Below are positions 1 to 12,600 of a stretch of 64,000 bases of DNA, piece by piece. The DNA lies in assembly GCA_036937835.1 (NCBI GenBank), contig CM072862.1, forward strand, positions 25,007,001 to 25,071,000, given 5' to 3'. The position numbers and the translations under genes were made by a program. The stretch is from Pampus argenteus (lineage: Eukaryota > Chordata > Actinopteri > Scombriformes > Stromateidae). Below the pieces are notes generated by a model that saw only the letters and a list, made by a program, of their open reading frames with translations, made no database searches and was not told the DNA's origin. How positions within the stretch are numbered: position 1 is the first letter of the stretch; every line of letters begins with the position of its first letter.

Positions 1-469
1 CTTGAAACCTGTTTAAAATAATCCATCAACTCTGTCATTATTGTTGTGCTTCATTCAGTACATGAATACACACAAATCAATATGACAAAAACACTCAGTG
101 TGAACAAGAGAGATGGACTATAAAAAGAACTAAAACAATTGTCCTCGTCAATAGCCTTTGAATTTTCCAGATAAAATGATTCATAACCGAACAACAGTTT
201 TGGGGCGAGTGTTAATGGAACATGAATTAAACACAATCAGTGGCAGCGAGCAGTAAAAATAAAAACAAACGGGAGGTCCAGGACGCACTGAGAGCTCTGT
301 GTTTTTGTTTGTGAGGAGCTATTCACCGAAAGCTCATTTGAATAGAAACAGGAACACGAGCACACGGCAGAGATTTGTTTTGCAAATGATGAGGATTAAT
401 GGACAGTGGCTCACGCCACGTGATGTTTAATCATGTCTGTTTGTTTCTCTCGTCTCTGTCGCTCTGCAG
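1..469 (+). other. hacd3: hacd3 intron (5' part of gene lies off-window)
   Basis: No coding signal is seen here. The stretch ends in a pyrimidine-rich acceptor (TCTGCAG, AG at 468-469) that opens the first visible hacd3 exon in reading phase 1. The CS/p23-like N-terminal exons expected for HACD3 must therefore lie before base 1. The small open frames in this stretch have no recognisable product. Confidence 0.7.
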
Positions 470-2220
470 ATTCCTTCTATGATACCTTCCACACCACAGC
501 CGATATGATGTATTTCTGTCAGATGATGGCTGTGATCGAGGTCGTTAACCCCTTGTTGGGTCTGGTTAAGACGGGGTTTTTTCCCGCTATGATACAGGTA
601 ATACACAGAGTTTCATCATGACAACTGATGGCTTTAAATACTGTGGCAAGGGCATTCAAAAAACCAACCTTTGACCCTGTCTCTTGATTTCAGTATCAGT
701 AATCTCTCTTGTGGTAGAAAACAGGAGCAGAATCATAGTCTTTGTCCCTACAGCTGAGATACAGGTGTATGTGTCCATAATTCACACCTGTAGTTCCCGG
801 CTTTACTTGCGCCGGATGTAAATCACACCGTATTCGAGATGATTCATCGACCTTCGCGTGCTCACGGTGTTGTTCTGCTCTGTGACGCCGCAGGTGGCCG
901 GGAGGAACGTCGTTCTGTTCGTCGTCTTCGGCAGCTTGGAGCAGATGCAGAACAAACCCGTCGTCTTCTTCGTGTTCTACCTGTGGAGCGCCATCGAGAT
1001 CTTCAGGTGAGCTCACCTCCATCTGCTCTTCCTGGTTGAAAACGTGCGGTTTCCTGCGGTAACGTCAGACCTTTCCATCCTTCCTTCCTTCTCGACATCA
1101 GGTATCCTTTCTACATGCTGGCCTGCATCGGCACCGAGTGGAAGCTGTTGACGTGGCTGCGGTACAGCCTCTGGATCCCTCTGTACCCGCTGGGGGTCGT
1201 AGCTGAAGGTTAGCGACTTCTGGTGTGTGTTTTGTTAGTGCCACACATGTTTCTGACAGCATGTGGTCGTGTGTATTTCCAGCGGTGGCGGTGATCCAGT
1301 CCCTGGCTATCTTCGATGAGACCCGTCTGTTCAGCCTCCCCCTCCCCGCGGTGCTGGGACACTCGTTAAGCTTCTCGTACACTCTGCAGCTCTACCTGGT
1401 CCTCATGTTTCTGGGTGAGACGCAGAACAACCTCCATTAATCAGCAACGATCACTGACAAACACGAAACGAAACATGCTGCTTGTTAACGGAACAGGTCA
1501 AATATTCAGATGTTGGTTTTTATGAAGAACTTTACGAATTTTACATTTAAAAAAGTAATTTGTCCAAATAAATAACTGCTAAAAACATTTATTTTGTGAT
1601 TTCTGATAGAACAAAATAAAAAATAATTAATCGTTTTAACCTTTTTTTATTATTTAGTTTTTATTCGTTGATGAACATTTAAAACATTTTGTCTTAGTTT
1701 TCGGGGTTTAGTATTTTTATTTTATTTTTTTTCCTTTATGGGCGAAAGGAAGTAAATTAATATTTTCTGGCGTAGTTTATCTTTATTATTTGACTGATTG
1801 TGATAAAGTTAGTTGTGTCTTATGAGATTATTTCAGTCTGGTAAAAACTCATGTTAATTTTATTTTATTTTATATTAATCTCATTATGATGCTAGTTGTA
1901 GCTATAATGTTTGCATGAAGTAAATGCAGTAAAGCATTTACTAAAATCTGGTTGTATTTGAGCCAGCAGTGATTTCGTTGGATTTTCATTATCCGGTATT
2001 AATATGTGTGTAAATGCTTGTGAAGTGATTGGATGAGTTACGTGTTTAAGCGTAAGCTGCAGCCACCCGGTGAGAAAAAAAAAACCAAACCTGACTATGA
2101 CTCTATAAACTAAATGCTGACAGACGTTTCTTCTCCTCCGCAGGACTTTTCATTAATTTCCGACACCTGTACAAGCAGAGGAGGAGACGATATCGCTCCA
2201 GGAAAAGGAAAGTCCACTAA
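470..2220 (+). CDS. hacd3: 3-hydroxyacyl-CoA dehydratase 3, C-terminal 185 residues (5' partial)
   Basis: Five coding exons join in one frame: 470-597, 894-1006, 1102-1208, 1283-1414 and 2144-2220 (TAA at 2218-2220), all with GT-AG introns. The product is a multi-pass ER membrane enzyme that dehydrates 3-hydroxyacyl-CoA in very-long-chain fatty-acid elongation. The first exon carries DTFHTTADMMYFCQMM, the second FFVFYLWSAIEIF, and the fourth and fifth join to read LGLFINFRHLYKQRRRR, all close to vertebrate HACD3 as I recall it. The family catalytic pair is visible as YPLGVVAE (exon 1102-1208), a Tyr and a Glu seven residues apart. The C-terminus is very basic (RSRKRKVH), a typical lysine/arginine-rich ER-membrane tail. 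HACD1 and HACD2 are less likely, because the RHLYKQRRRRY tail is characteristic of HACD3 and the neighbours are slc24a1 and dennd4a. The start codon and the CS domain are outside the window. Confidence 0.93.
1415..2143 (+). other. hacd3: last hacd3 intron
   Basis: AT-rich intron of 729 bases with donor GTGAGA after 1414 and acceptor CTCCGCAG ending at 2143. I see no gene or recognisable element in it. Confidence 0.75.
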
Positions 2221-2294
2221 CTGATCAGCACGTTGCACACACCCTGAACTCCTGTCCACTTCAGGATGTTATTTCTTTTTCTTATTGCCTTTTC

Positions 2295-2296
<2 letters not shown>

Positions 2297-2342
<46 letters not shown>
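2297..2342. repeat. (AC)23 microsatellite
   Basis: Uninterrupted dinucleotide tract just after the hacd3 stop codon, inside the presumed 3' UTR. Confidence 0.95.
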
Positions 2343-2344
<2 letters not shown>

Positions 2345-3562
2345 ACTTGATGTTGGGGTTACTGGTCACCTTATTCCTCCACCGTGTGAACTGTTCACTT
2401 TCTCCAGATCTATAAATCCTACCAGCTCGATGACGCTACTGTGAGTTCGACCTGGAATCACGATTATTATCTTAAATTCACCAACGTTTTACTGCGTTTC
2501 CAGCGTTATCTATGAAAATGTGGGTTTATAACTGGAAACAGTTCAGGAGCTTTTCTGTGTACAAAGTCACAGCAAAAGCTCAGTTGTTTTTAATTTTCAC
2601 ATTATTTATAATATTTGGTCTTTTAGATGCTCAAAAGTAATACGCAGCTCTTTCTAAACACTCATTCTCTGTTTTATGTTCTGGAAACACAACACAGTGT
2701 TTTTCGTCACATTTGTGGATGTCAGAATGTATTTGACTGAATGAATGAGATAAAAATCATTCACTGTGATGGATTAAGAATCTCAATTAAGTTTAAAGTC
2801 TGGTATAAGGTATAAAAAACCACAAGTGTGGCTTTTTTAATCATTTCAGATTCACTATCAGGAAAACACTGAGCTGCAGTCAGTTTTAAATTCAGATTCA
2901 CGTCAGTGTCGGAGCTACGATGCTAACTCACAGTTTTAACCTCGTCAAGCTAAATGTGACTCCGCCCATTTCAAGCTGCACAAGCAAACGACGATGAGAC
3001 GTAAAAACTGTGAATGAAAACCTCCGGGTTTCACACGTTGGTCATGTCTGAGTAAAGATCGAACCCGCAGTGACTTTATTAGTGTTTATCACGTATCCAC
3101 CAGAGATGTTGTTTTTAACTGTAAAACATCCTCAGCAGTTATTTAATGAACCAAACTGATCAGCATTGATCACTTATGAGTTTAAAAATGAACATCAGCC
3201 GATATTCACAGATCCAGTATCGGCCAGACGTAGATTTGTGTCTAAATGTTGAAGATATCTGAGGATGAATTATTTCCAGGGAAATCATGCGAGTAGATTT
3301 AGCTTGAACATTTTAGCATGTATCATAAAAAATATAATGTACTCTTAATTCATATATTATTATTTTTTACTTTTGTCATTTTAACTGTGAATTCTTTGAT
3401 ATTTGTTCCATTTTGAACTCTGATATTTTGACTGCGATATGAAAATCATATTCATACATGCAGTCAGTAAACAGCCTTGATGTTGAATGAATATCAGAAC
3501 ATTTCAGTGCTCGTTAAACATCCTGATGAGACTTTTAAAACTGTTCACGTTTGAGCCTTTAG

Positions 3563-3591
3563 TATTATTATTATTATTATTATTATTATTT
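3563..3591. repeat. (TTA)n microsatellite
   Basis: About ten trinucleotide units in the presumed hacd3 3' UTR, about 140 bases before the AATAAA. Confidence 0.9.
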
Positions 3592-3750
3592 ATATTTATT
3601 TGTTTACTGATGTGTTGTTGCTTTTCATTGGTTTGTGTTTTGGTTTACAGACACACACAGTGTTTACTGTACAGATTTGTGAATGCTGGCGTTTGGATTA
3701 TTATCACAAGTCTGGTTTTCTGATGATGAATAAAATAAACATCAACAGTT

Positions 3751-4740
3751 TATGAGTTTGATTGTCGGCATGTTTTAAAATCAGCTTTTTTCATTATTTA
3801 AGGTTTTATTCAGTTTTACGCTTTTTAATTTAAAAACATTGTATTTACTTGATTATTTACTCAATTACTTTTCAGATCAATATTTTAAACTGGGTAATAT
3901 ATTTTCTTTTTTTATATATATATCAGTAATTCGTTCTTGATCAATTTGTAGAGATCTGTTTTCATCTGGACTTTTTCTGTTCATCAGTGTCAAAAACATG
4001 ATGAGTATTGATGAATACTTTATTATATGTGCTGTGTGTGTGTATGTGTATATATATATATATATATACACATACATACAGTAAATATAATAACACTAAG
4101 TGATCAGCTGCTTTTACTTTTAATACTTTTTTGGATCTAAAATTTTTTTTATTTGCAAATTTAAATTATTCTGTGGTCACTTTTATGTTTTATGTTTTTC
4201 TTTTTGTTCCTACAGTTATATTTGTATTATATATATTATATATTTTTTATTTATTTATGAACAGGATTCATGACATCACGGTTAGTTTTGAGCCAATCCC
4301 GCTCCAATATTCAACTTATACAAGTGTGATGTGAATTTAAATTTAAATGAAAAATATTTTATATTCACAGATGATTTTTTATATGAGGAAGGAGTTGATG
4401 ACATTTAAAGTATTTTTATATATCTTAATAGATTTCTGGATGGGATCAATATTTCTTCCACTTCTGGTTATTATAAAACATTCAAACAGGTCTAAAACAC
4501 ATCAATTTTAATCTGTTTGGGGATAAAGAAAAAAAAAACCAATTCCACACCTCTGAGACCAGGCCACACCTTGCCACACCCAAAATAAAGACCGACCTCC
4601 TCCTGCCAGCCTCCACCAGCTGATTATTCTGCATCCACTGAGCGCAGACTCGCCTCTGAGGCTTCACCTTTAAAACTGGAGCACAACAGTTTGAATGTTG
4701 GTGTATTGATACAGCGTTACGTCTGGAGGGGAAGGTGAGA
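3751..4740. other. hacd3-slc24a1 intergenic spacer
   Basis: AT-rich spacer with a (TA)10 tract at 4049-4069 and no splice-supported ORF. The 151-residue minus-strand open frame that enters it from 4937 matches no family I know. GC content rises sharply from about 4780 at the slc24a1 promoter. Confidence 0.6.
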
Positions 4741-4803
4741 GGTGTTTGGCTCCTAATCCTCTTACTAGCATTATGCTGAGCCTCGTTCAAGCCCTGCCAT
4801 GCG
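4741..4803 (+). promoter_or_regulatory. slc24a1: candidate slc24a1 proximal promoter (CRX- and NRL-like sites)
   Basis: CTAATCC (4753-4759) matches the CRX/OTX core TAATCC. TGCTGAG (4774-4780) matches the NRL/MAF half-site TGCTGA. They lie 14 bases apart and just before the inferred 5' UTR exon. CRX and NRL drive rod genes, and SLC24A1 is a rod gene, so the pair is plausible. Such short matches also occur by chance, and the transcription start was not observed. Confidence 0.35.
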
Positions 4804-4908
4804 GTGCGCCCTTGTAGCTCCCCAAAAACCGGAGTCAGCATCTCTGCGTCCGTTACGCACAGCTGGAGAGACGGTCCGCGGCGAGGAGGCGAGCGGCCGG
4901 CGGTACAG
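4804..4908 (+). other. slc24a1: inferred noncoding first exon of slc24a1
   Basis: GC-rich block ending in a strong donor (CGGTACAG then GTAAGA, exon end 4908). The next acceptor with a pyrimidine tract (TTTTCTGTTCTCAG, exon start 5479) precedes the ATG at 5651. The left edge is arbitrary, because no start-site signal was identified. Confidence 0.45.
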
Positions 4909-5478
4909 GTAAGACCCGCCGGAGCCCGGCACTGCACGCGGCTGCTGCTGGTTTTAATGTCTTTCTGTCATTGTTTTAACATGATGAAGGAAAACAGATG
5001 AGAGGCGCGTGTCGACCTTGCGTTATAATCTCCATAATTACTCCATAATTTAACCTGAACACGCCCTGCTTTTAAACCCCGGCTTGACTCGTTTTATTAC
5101 CGTGTAGGTTTAACGTACTGCAGGTTGGCTTAATTAATGTTTTCATTAACGTTTGCCGCACGCGCGCATTTCATCACGTTCTTCCCGTGCGCGCGCTCAC
5201 TCTCTAATGTAATCATCTAATAAATGAAACAGTAGTTGGTTCGTTTTGATGCTGAAGTCTCTGGTTGGTTTTTAACATGTTAAACGTGTCTAGAATGGAC
5301 TGTGTTTTGTGAGAAGCCAAAGCCACTGTGATTATGTAGCCATAGTAACAAGTGGTTGTCTGCATCCCTCATCACACACACACACACACACACACACTTC
5401 AGTAGATCTGCCACTGCAACTATGCAAGCAGAAAGGATCTCTAAAATACACACACGTTGATGTGTTTTCTGTTCTCAG
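4909..5478 (+). other. slc24a1: slc24a1 intron 1
   Basis: 570-base intron in the 5' UTR, with a (CA)12 tract at 5373-5397. No other element is recognised. Confidence 0.45.
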
Positions 5479-5650
5479 TCCTTGCACAGGTTGAGGCCGC
5501 CCGCTGTAAAAGATGAAACACACTCTGCGTGCATGTGTGTGTCCCTTCTCTGTCTGCGGCATCTTCTCGCCACATAGCGTTGCTGGAACTATCAAGGAAT
5601 AGCAATGCATCTGACATAACTTCCTGTTTGGAGTCGAGACCACGGGGACA

Positions 5651-6613
5651 ATGAACTCGCCTCCGAGGAGGAGACTTAGACGCTGTCGCGTCCTCATCTT
5701 CGTCTCAGGTGTGCTGCTCTGTTTCATCTACACGCTGACTGTGAAGGCCCGGCTGTCACAGCTGCGAGCCTCCGCCCAGACAGATGACGTTTTCAGAGAA
5801 GAGGACGCTGTGGAGGTCAGCATTCGGGAGGTGATGGCATCCAATGAGACGCAGGAGGAGGTCGTCGTCTCACCTGAGAGCACCAAACCTCCTCTGGTAA
5901 TAATCGTCAACAGGACAGATATCGAACAGTGTATCTACGTGGATCCTCAACCTCCCAAACCTCCTCCGACTCAACCGCCACCAACCACCACAGCTCCCTC
6001 ACGTCCCGCTCTCCAGCCCCCTCACAGGAAGGGCGATTACCCAGAGGACATCTTCTCGGTGGAGCAGCGGCAGCAAGGCTGGGTGGTCCTGCACGTCGTA
6101 GGCATGATCTACATGTTTGTCGCCCTCGCCATCGTCTGCGATGAGTTCTTTGTTCCTGCGCTGGAGGTCATCACCAACAAACTGCAGATCTCTGATGATG
6201 TGGCCGGGGCCACCTTCATGGCGGCTGGAGGCTCCGCTCCGGAGCTTTTCACCTCCCTGATCGGTGTCTTCATCTCCCACAGCAACGTGGGCATCGGCAC
6301 CATCGTGGGCTCGGCCGTCTTCAACATCCTGTTCGTGATCGGCATGTGCGCCATCTTCTCCCGGGAGATGCTGCACCTGACTTGGTGGCCGCTCTTCCGG
6401 GACGTGACCTTCTACATCCTGGACCTCATCATGCTCATCATCTTCTTCCTGGACAACACGATCCTGTGGTGGGAGAGCATCATGCTGGTGATGGGCTACA
6501 TCTGCTACGTGAGCTTCATGAAGTTCAACAGTCAGATCGAGCACGCGGTCAAGACGCAGATCAACAAGCACATGAGCATCGTCAAAGTGTGGACCGCCGA
6601 GGAGCCGGAGAAG
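5651..6613 (+). CDS. slc24a1: slc24a1 large first coding exon: N-terminus, alpha-1 repeat, first membrane bundle
   Basis: A 963-nt exon encodes residues 1-321 and ends in phase 0 at AEEPEK, followed by donor GTCAGT. It carries the signal-anchor-like segment, the glycosylated Pro/Thr-rich ectodomain and the first hydrophobic cluster, including VAGATFMAAGGSAPELF and GIGTIVGSAVFNILF. MNSPPRRR at 5651 is taken as the start because it is the first ATG after the acceptor in this frame and puts basic residues just before the membrane segment. A single exon holding this whole half is the arrangement expected for SLC24 genes. Confidence 0.92.
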
Positions 6614-9600
6614 GTCAGTCACCGGCCGAGGGTGGAAAACAACTAGAGTCTGTGTCCAAGTTATCACAGAGTTGTGTATCTGTTCTCTGGGGCTGAAATT
6701 AGATCAGAAAATAGTGAAAATAGTGGGCTTTAGGATATCGTCATGGTGATTTTTCACCATTATGGGGTTAAACAGCTGGAACATTAATAAATACTGACAG
6801 TAATTGTTAGTTGCAGCTTTAAACATGATCAAGATACGAATAAGATATAAATAAATCAGCAGTTAATTGTTCAGGTTCGGAAATGCGAAACAATTCTCAG
6901 TTTGAGTTCGACTCTGTGAAACTGTGATCTATTTTCTGACATTTTTCTAATCAAAAATGATTGATTTAACTGAGACGTGTACAGACGACTTCTATCTCTA
7001 CACGGTGTATTTTCTGTCCTTTCATCTCGTCACCGTTGGGACTGCTGTCTGCTCAGACACAGTGAAAGGGGGGACAGTGATTTGTCCCTCTGAGCAGGTG
7101 ACAGCCTGTATTTGTGTAAAATCCTTTGATGATGGTGAACAGAAAGGACTCCAGGTGTCACAGACACAGCGTGACAGCGACAAAGTGATAAAAAACGTCA
7201 CTCTGTCTCAGCGCTGAAATACCACTTTTTATTTTATAAAAGGGTCACTTTGCAGGCGTGAGTCTAATTAACACACACACACACACACAACTGTGTTTCA
7301 GCATTTCAAGTATCTGCAGCTAATTCTTCAATTAGCCTGAAGCACGTCTGCAGGTTGCGTGTGCTCCTTCAGTCATATCACTGAGTGTAATGAGGCATGT
7401 TGCCCCATTTATGGTTCATAATTACAGGAATTCAAAAAAAAATCTGCCACAAATTCCTTTATATTTATTTTATCTATATTTTATTATCCATTTATATCAA
7501 TTTTGCATGATTCAACACTTATTTCATGTTTTCTTCTTTCTAATCTCTTTAAACATTGACTGTATATGAATATCAACAATATGACAGCTCCTAGATTTTT
7601 TTCCTAGGATGGTGAAGGCATGACCCGCCCTACTCTGATTGTCTTACCTTAACCAGTTTCACTCATAACGAACCCAACCAATGATGGCAATGAGTACTAG
7701 CTAATCAGAGGTAGCACAGGGAGGGTCATGACTTCTCCATCCTAGGGTTTTTGGGCTGAAACATGCTATAAAGCTGAGAGGAGCTGCAGATAGGTTCATC
7801 ACTACGAGCCACGCCCGACACATTACACAAAAACATTGCTCATAGCCTCTTGAAGTCACCAATCAAGATTGTTATGTTAACAACTCATCACATGACTGTT
7901 ATGTCAAAGTTTGCAGTTCGTCTCAGGGCTTTTTTAGCATCTTTCAGCACATTGTTTTGTTTTTAGGATTTTTAGGATAAGAAAAACAAAGCCAGCCTGC
8001 ACATAAGCATCTGTAACGGTTTTACTAACAGACACAGGTTGGTTAAAGCAAGTGATTGAGTGAAACCCGAGATCTTCTTAAAGCTACGGCTAGATTAACC
8101 TGCAAGGGGTCCCTGCGACATAAAAATGAGCTGCTGGGTTGTGATTAACCCCTCGTCCTCTGGGTTTGAACAAAAGCAACTATACTGCATCAGGTGAAAT
8201 AACGAAGCTAATAAGCCTCCATGTGTGACATTAGCTGATAGTGATAAACTCATACATGCTGATGCTAGATTGGATTACTCTAATAGTGTTTTGTCCGGTC
8301 CAGTATATGTATGTAACTACTGACACACTAATTGAATTGTCACTGACTTTACAGGAGAGTGAAGCTGCACCTCCTCCTCCTGCTGCTGCTGCTCCCTCTG
8401 TTGCTCCTCCTGCATCCAAAACTGAGCATAAATCTAAACCCGAACCTGAACCGCTCCTGAGCAGCGCTCAAGCCAACAAACCGTCAGACTCACAAGAGGA
8501 CAAAGCAAGACTCAAGGTAGGAAAAGACATCTATAAACACACGTTATGTCCTTTTTAATTCCTCATCTAAAGGCAGAAATTCGTCCACCTTTGGGTTTAT
8601 ATAGTGGAGACTTTTATCCGTCATAGAAAAGTCATACATTTCTGCAGTTATTGAGTCCAAAGCCTGAAAAGGTTTCGGATATCACAATATTTTAGACCAA
8701 ATACCTCAATATTGAAATTGTGATATATTGTTATGTATCACAATATCCAAAATCTAAAACCGTATCTAGTCTGTTATCACAATATAAATATAATATTGAT
8801 ATATCGATCAGCCGTTCTTGCAATTTTGGTTTCAGACTGACATAGACAAAAGGCATGATGATGATGAAGCCTCTTGGATGAGAGGTGAAACGTCTTCAAG
8901 ACAAATAACCAAGTCCAGTTGCGATCGATTTAATCTACTTGAGATAACTATGACCTGGATGAATGAGAATATTCACAGACATAGACAAAAGGCCACTTTT
9001 TGAAGCTCAATGAATTGTTTAAAAACACTCACTAATTAGATCAATAATTTTGTTTTAAATATGCACCTGATGGCTACATACATCAAATGCTAAAGGACTG
9101 AAGCTAACAGGTAACAATAATCTGCATCCTTAGCAGTTGATAAACCTTGACATGGAAACCCTGTTTGACTGCTTAGCTTAGACACTAGCACACATTATGT
9201 TTCTACTTGTAACGTTACACGATAAAAGTTTGCAAACATAAATATCCTGGGCATCGTTGCCTGTGGTAGCTGGAGTTTAAACTTCCCAAAGACCAATAAA
9301 GATCAGGACAGAGCTGCTAGCATTACGTTAAACTCTGATGGTACAGTTTGTACAACAACATTAAATCTTGGGTCAGTTCTTGAAGTTAAGCGTAAGGATC
9401 TGAGCAACTTTGTTGAAGGACAAATTGTGGCGATTTCTCCTGTTCCTCGTCTGCAGTGGTCGGTATCTACTGAAAGTGATACCGGTGAACTGGCGAGACA
9501 GTCATGGGCACCCAAGGCTCATTGATTGATGTGCGTGGGGAGCGAAGGCTTAGCCCTGTTACCCACCGGAAATGCCTACAATGGGGGGTGGCACCAGGAT

Positions 9601-12600
9601 GCATTATGGGAATGAAGCAAGCCGGCGGAGGCAGCGTGATGCTCTGGGCAAGGTTCTGCCAGGAACCTTTGTGTCCTGGTAGTCATACAGATGCCTCTTT
9701 CAGCAGGATAATGAACCCCTGCCACACTGCAGAAAATGTTCAGGAATGCTTTGAGAAACACGACAAATAGTTCAACGTGTTGCCTCCAAATTCCTCAGAT
9801 ATCAATACGATTGATCTGCGGGAAAAAACAAATCTGATCTGTGGAAGCCCAACCTCACAACTTACAACTTAAAGTATCTGCTGCTAACGTTTTGGTGCGA
9901 GATAGCAGAGGAAACCTTCAGAGGGTCCATCCCTCGACGGGTCAGGGCCTTTATGGCGGCAGGTGGTTTTAATGTTGTGGCTGATTGGTGTATATTGGGT
10001 GTTTTTAACTTAACCAGTAACCCAACAGAATAATGTAGTCAGATAATATTATGCCAATATTTGGCTTTCGAGTTACAACCGTAGGAAGTAAGCTAGTTAG
10101 CCGGACATGCTAACTAGTTCATCTTACGTTAGAACAGTCAAACACTGTTAAACCCATTTCCTGCACTTTAGCGCTGGTTTTTTTGGAAAGACTCAATAAA
10201 AATACACAATCATCCAAACTAGAAACACTCTTACTTACGTCATGAACTTATTTCAACATGGAGAAACGTCTAAACCGAGTCAAGGTTGTCAATGATCGGA
10301 CACTCGCTGTTTACGGAAAGAGATTAGCAAACAGTTAACTTTTATTATTTATCTGTCAAATTATTATGTATGTAGTAGCTGAAAATATCAGCTCTTCAAC
10401 TTTACTGTACCTGAAAGTTGTTGCTGTTGGTTTTTAACTACCTGTGTGCTGGTTTGCAGGTGCGTCCCGTCCTGCAGCGAGGCGGCAGCTCGGCTTCTCT
10501 TCACAACACCTCGCTAAGGAGCACCATCTTCCAGCTGATGATCCACACGTTGGACCCTCTGGGAGAAGGTAAAGAGCATCAATGGTTAGAAATGTGCACC
10601 CTGATGGTAGAAATGAAAGTAGAAAGTGGAGTTTTTATCTTCCAAGTTGTCAGTCATACGTCAAAGACAAAAACTTGTTTTGATGATGATGAAACTTCGG
10701 TGGCTTTCAGGTTTCAGAACGAAAAAACAACAGAAACAGAAAATATGAGGTTTTCAGTAAACTACAAGTTGTTTTCTGAAATATTTCCCTGAAATTGTTG
10801 ATTTGTCTGAAATGTAATTTAATATAATTAACAGGTGAACTATTTATATGATATAAAAGTCCTTAAAAATGATAACATGCCCCTGAATTTAAGACATCTT
10901 TAATGATCCCTGTGATATTATTTCTTACAAAACAACTTAAGCTTCACTTTTAAAGAACATTTTGAAACTTGATGTATTTATTTGTCTAATTTGATAGCGG
11001 TCTGCTTGGATATAAGCGTGCTGCAGGAGGCAGGAGGTGGCAGTGACTCAGACCTGTCCCTCCCTTTAAGTCAGAGTAGCGACCTTCAGCGCGTCCTCGG
11101 ACTCGGCGGGTCGTGTTCCTCGCTCTCGCAGCGCTCGGCCACCGCTGATCCTTAATCAGCTTTTCAATACAGGCTAATAAAAGCTGGATAAGAGCCAGCG
11201 TGCTAGCAGACCAAGCTGTTTATCTCTGTGGAACCGGCGTAGCTGATGGAACCGGAGCTGAGACCGACTCCCTGCAGCTGGACAGTAACCCGGCAGCGGC
11301 TTTTAAAAACCTCAACTGGTTTAATTAACATTCCTGGATTTACATTTGTTTAATTATCTGTAGGGGAAAAAAAATTATAATACAAAAATAATAATAATAT
11401 TTTACACCTGGCTCATTCAGACCATAACAAAGAAGAGAGGTCAACACAGTAACAATGATTATTGTAATTTATTAAAGATAACTAAAAATATACAAACACT
11501 ATATAATAATAAATAATAATAAAACTACAGCTGCAAATAATAATCAGTCGATTTTTTAAGCAGAAATGTCAAATATTTGATGCCCGTTTATCAAATATGA
11601 AAACTTTTACTTGACTTACATTATAGTAAAATGAATATATTTGAGGATCTTTAATGATGAATTTATCAATTGATCTAAAATCGATAATAGAAATACAACT
11701 TCATCATTATTATGTGTTATAATCTATTAAAGGATAAGTTCACAGTTTTTCAAGTGTGTCTCAAAACAACAGTCAGGTGTCCATATGAACACTGAAAGAA
11801 GTTTTGCAATATTATTAAAAAAATAAAATAAAATAAAATAAAACACAGATGGAGCAGAAATAAAAACCGTTGCTGTGGTTTCCATCCATAGACTCGGCCT
11901 TTAGAGGGGCTCTTAAAACCCCCGGCACGAGGAAATCCAGGCGAGGTAAGAGCGCCAACAAGACGCCGCCTCGCTGTTGTCGTGTTTCTTCTATCGTGTG
12001 TGTGTTTTTTTTTGTTGTTGTGTGGTCGTAATTCATGCGTATTTGTATTTACTGCATTCATGTGCAACTATGTGAGAAAATAAAACCTAACGGCAACGCA
12101 ATGGAGGAGTCGGACGATAACGTTGGGTATTGATTTGTGTTTCTGTCAGAGACGTCCTTTAACGGCGACGTCAGAGGAGAGGGGTCAGTGCAGAGCAAAG
12201 GTAAGATTTAGATTGTGTTTTGAGACTTGATTTTTGGATGTTTTCATGTTTCTGTGTTTGCATCCAGTTGATTTCTGTGCTGCTGTTGTGTCGTTGTGAG
12301 GATCACTGACCTTCTTCACATACTGGCTGTTTGCAAAATCATAAGAGATTCTAGTGAAAAAACACAACTCTCTACATGATATATTACATTTAAAATTATA
12401 CATATATAATAAACAATATGTCACACAATACACAGGACTTTATACCACTCGAAAATTCATTCGTAACTCCGTAAGGAAATGGATAAACTTTTCTTAAACC
12501 ACTCGTTTGTGCATCAAATCTGTTCGTACGAGCGGCTCTTGATATTTGAAGTAATAATAGTTTATATGTATTTGTAGTTTAATTCAAAACGGTCAGCGTG

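Larger units (their letters stand above)
2221..3750 (+). other. hacd3: hacd3 3' UTR with poly(A) signal
   Basis: The sequence after the TAA stop has no further splice-supported coding. It contains a (CA)23 tract at 2297-2342 and a (TTA)n tract at 3563-3591. A canonical AATAAA at 3729-3734 is the likely poly(A) signal, giving a 3' UTR of about 1.5 kb. The end is inferred from the hexamer alone. Confidence 0.55.
8517..10459 (+). other. slc24a1: slc24a1 intron rich in transposon relics
   Basis: 1943-base intron containing three repeat-derived segments: a hAT-like AT-rich fragment (about 8666-8812), a short retroposed segment (8839-8993) and a Tc1/mariner relic (about 9500-10000). Each is listed separately. 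Confidence 0.75.

Noticed and set aside
4482..4937. 151-residue minus-strand open frame at the slc24a1 promoter
   Set aside because: It overlaps the GC-rich first-exon region and has no family resemblance.
5999..6667. 222-residue open frame antisense to slc24a1
   Set aside because: His/Asp/Val-rich shadow of the GC-rich membrane-coding exon on the other strand.
9504..9770. Possible host gene in an slc24a1 intron
   Set aside because: The GGGSVMLW and CHTAENV motifs and the right-end terminal sequence identify a dead Tc1/mariner transposase fragment.
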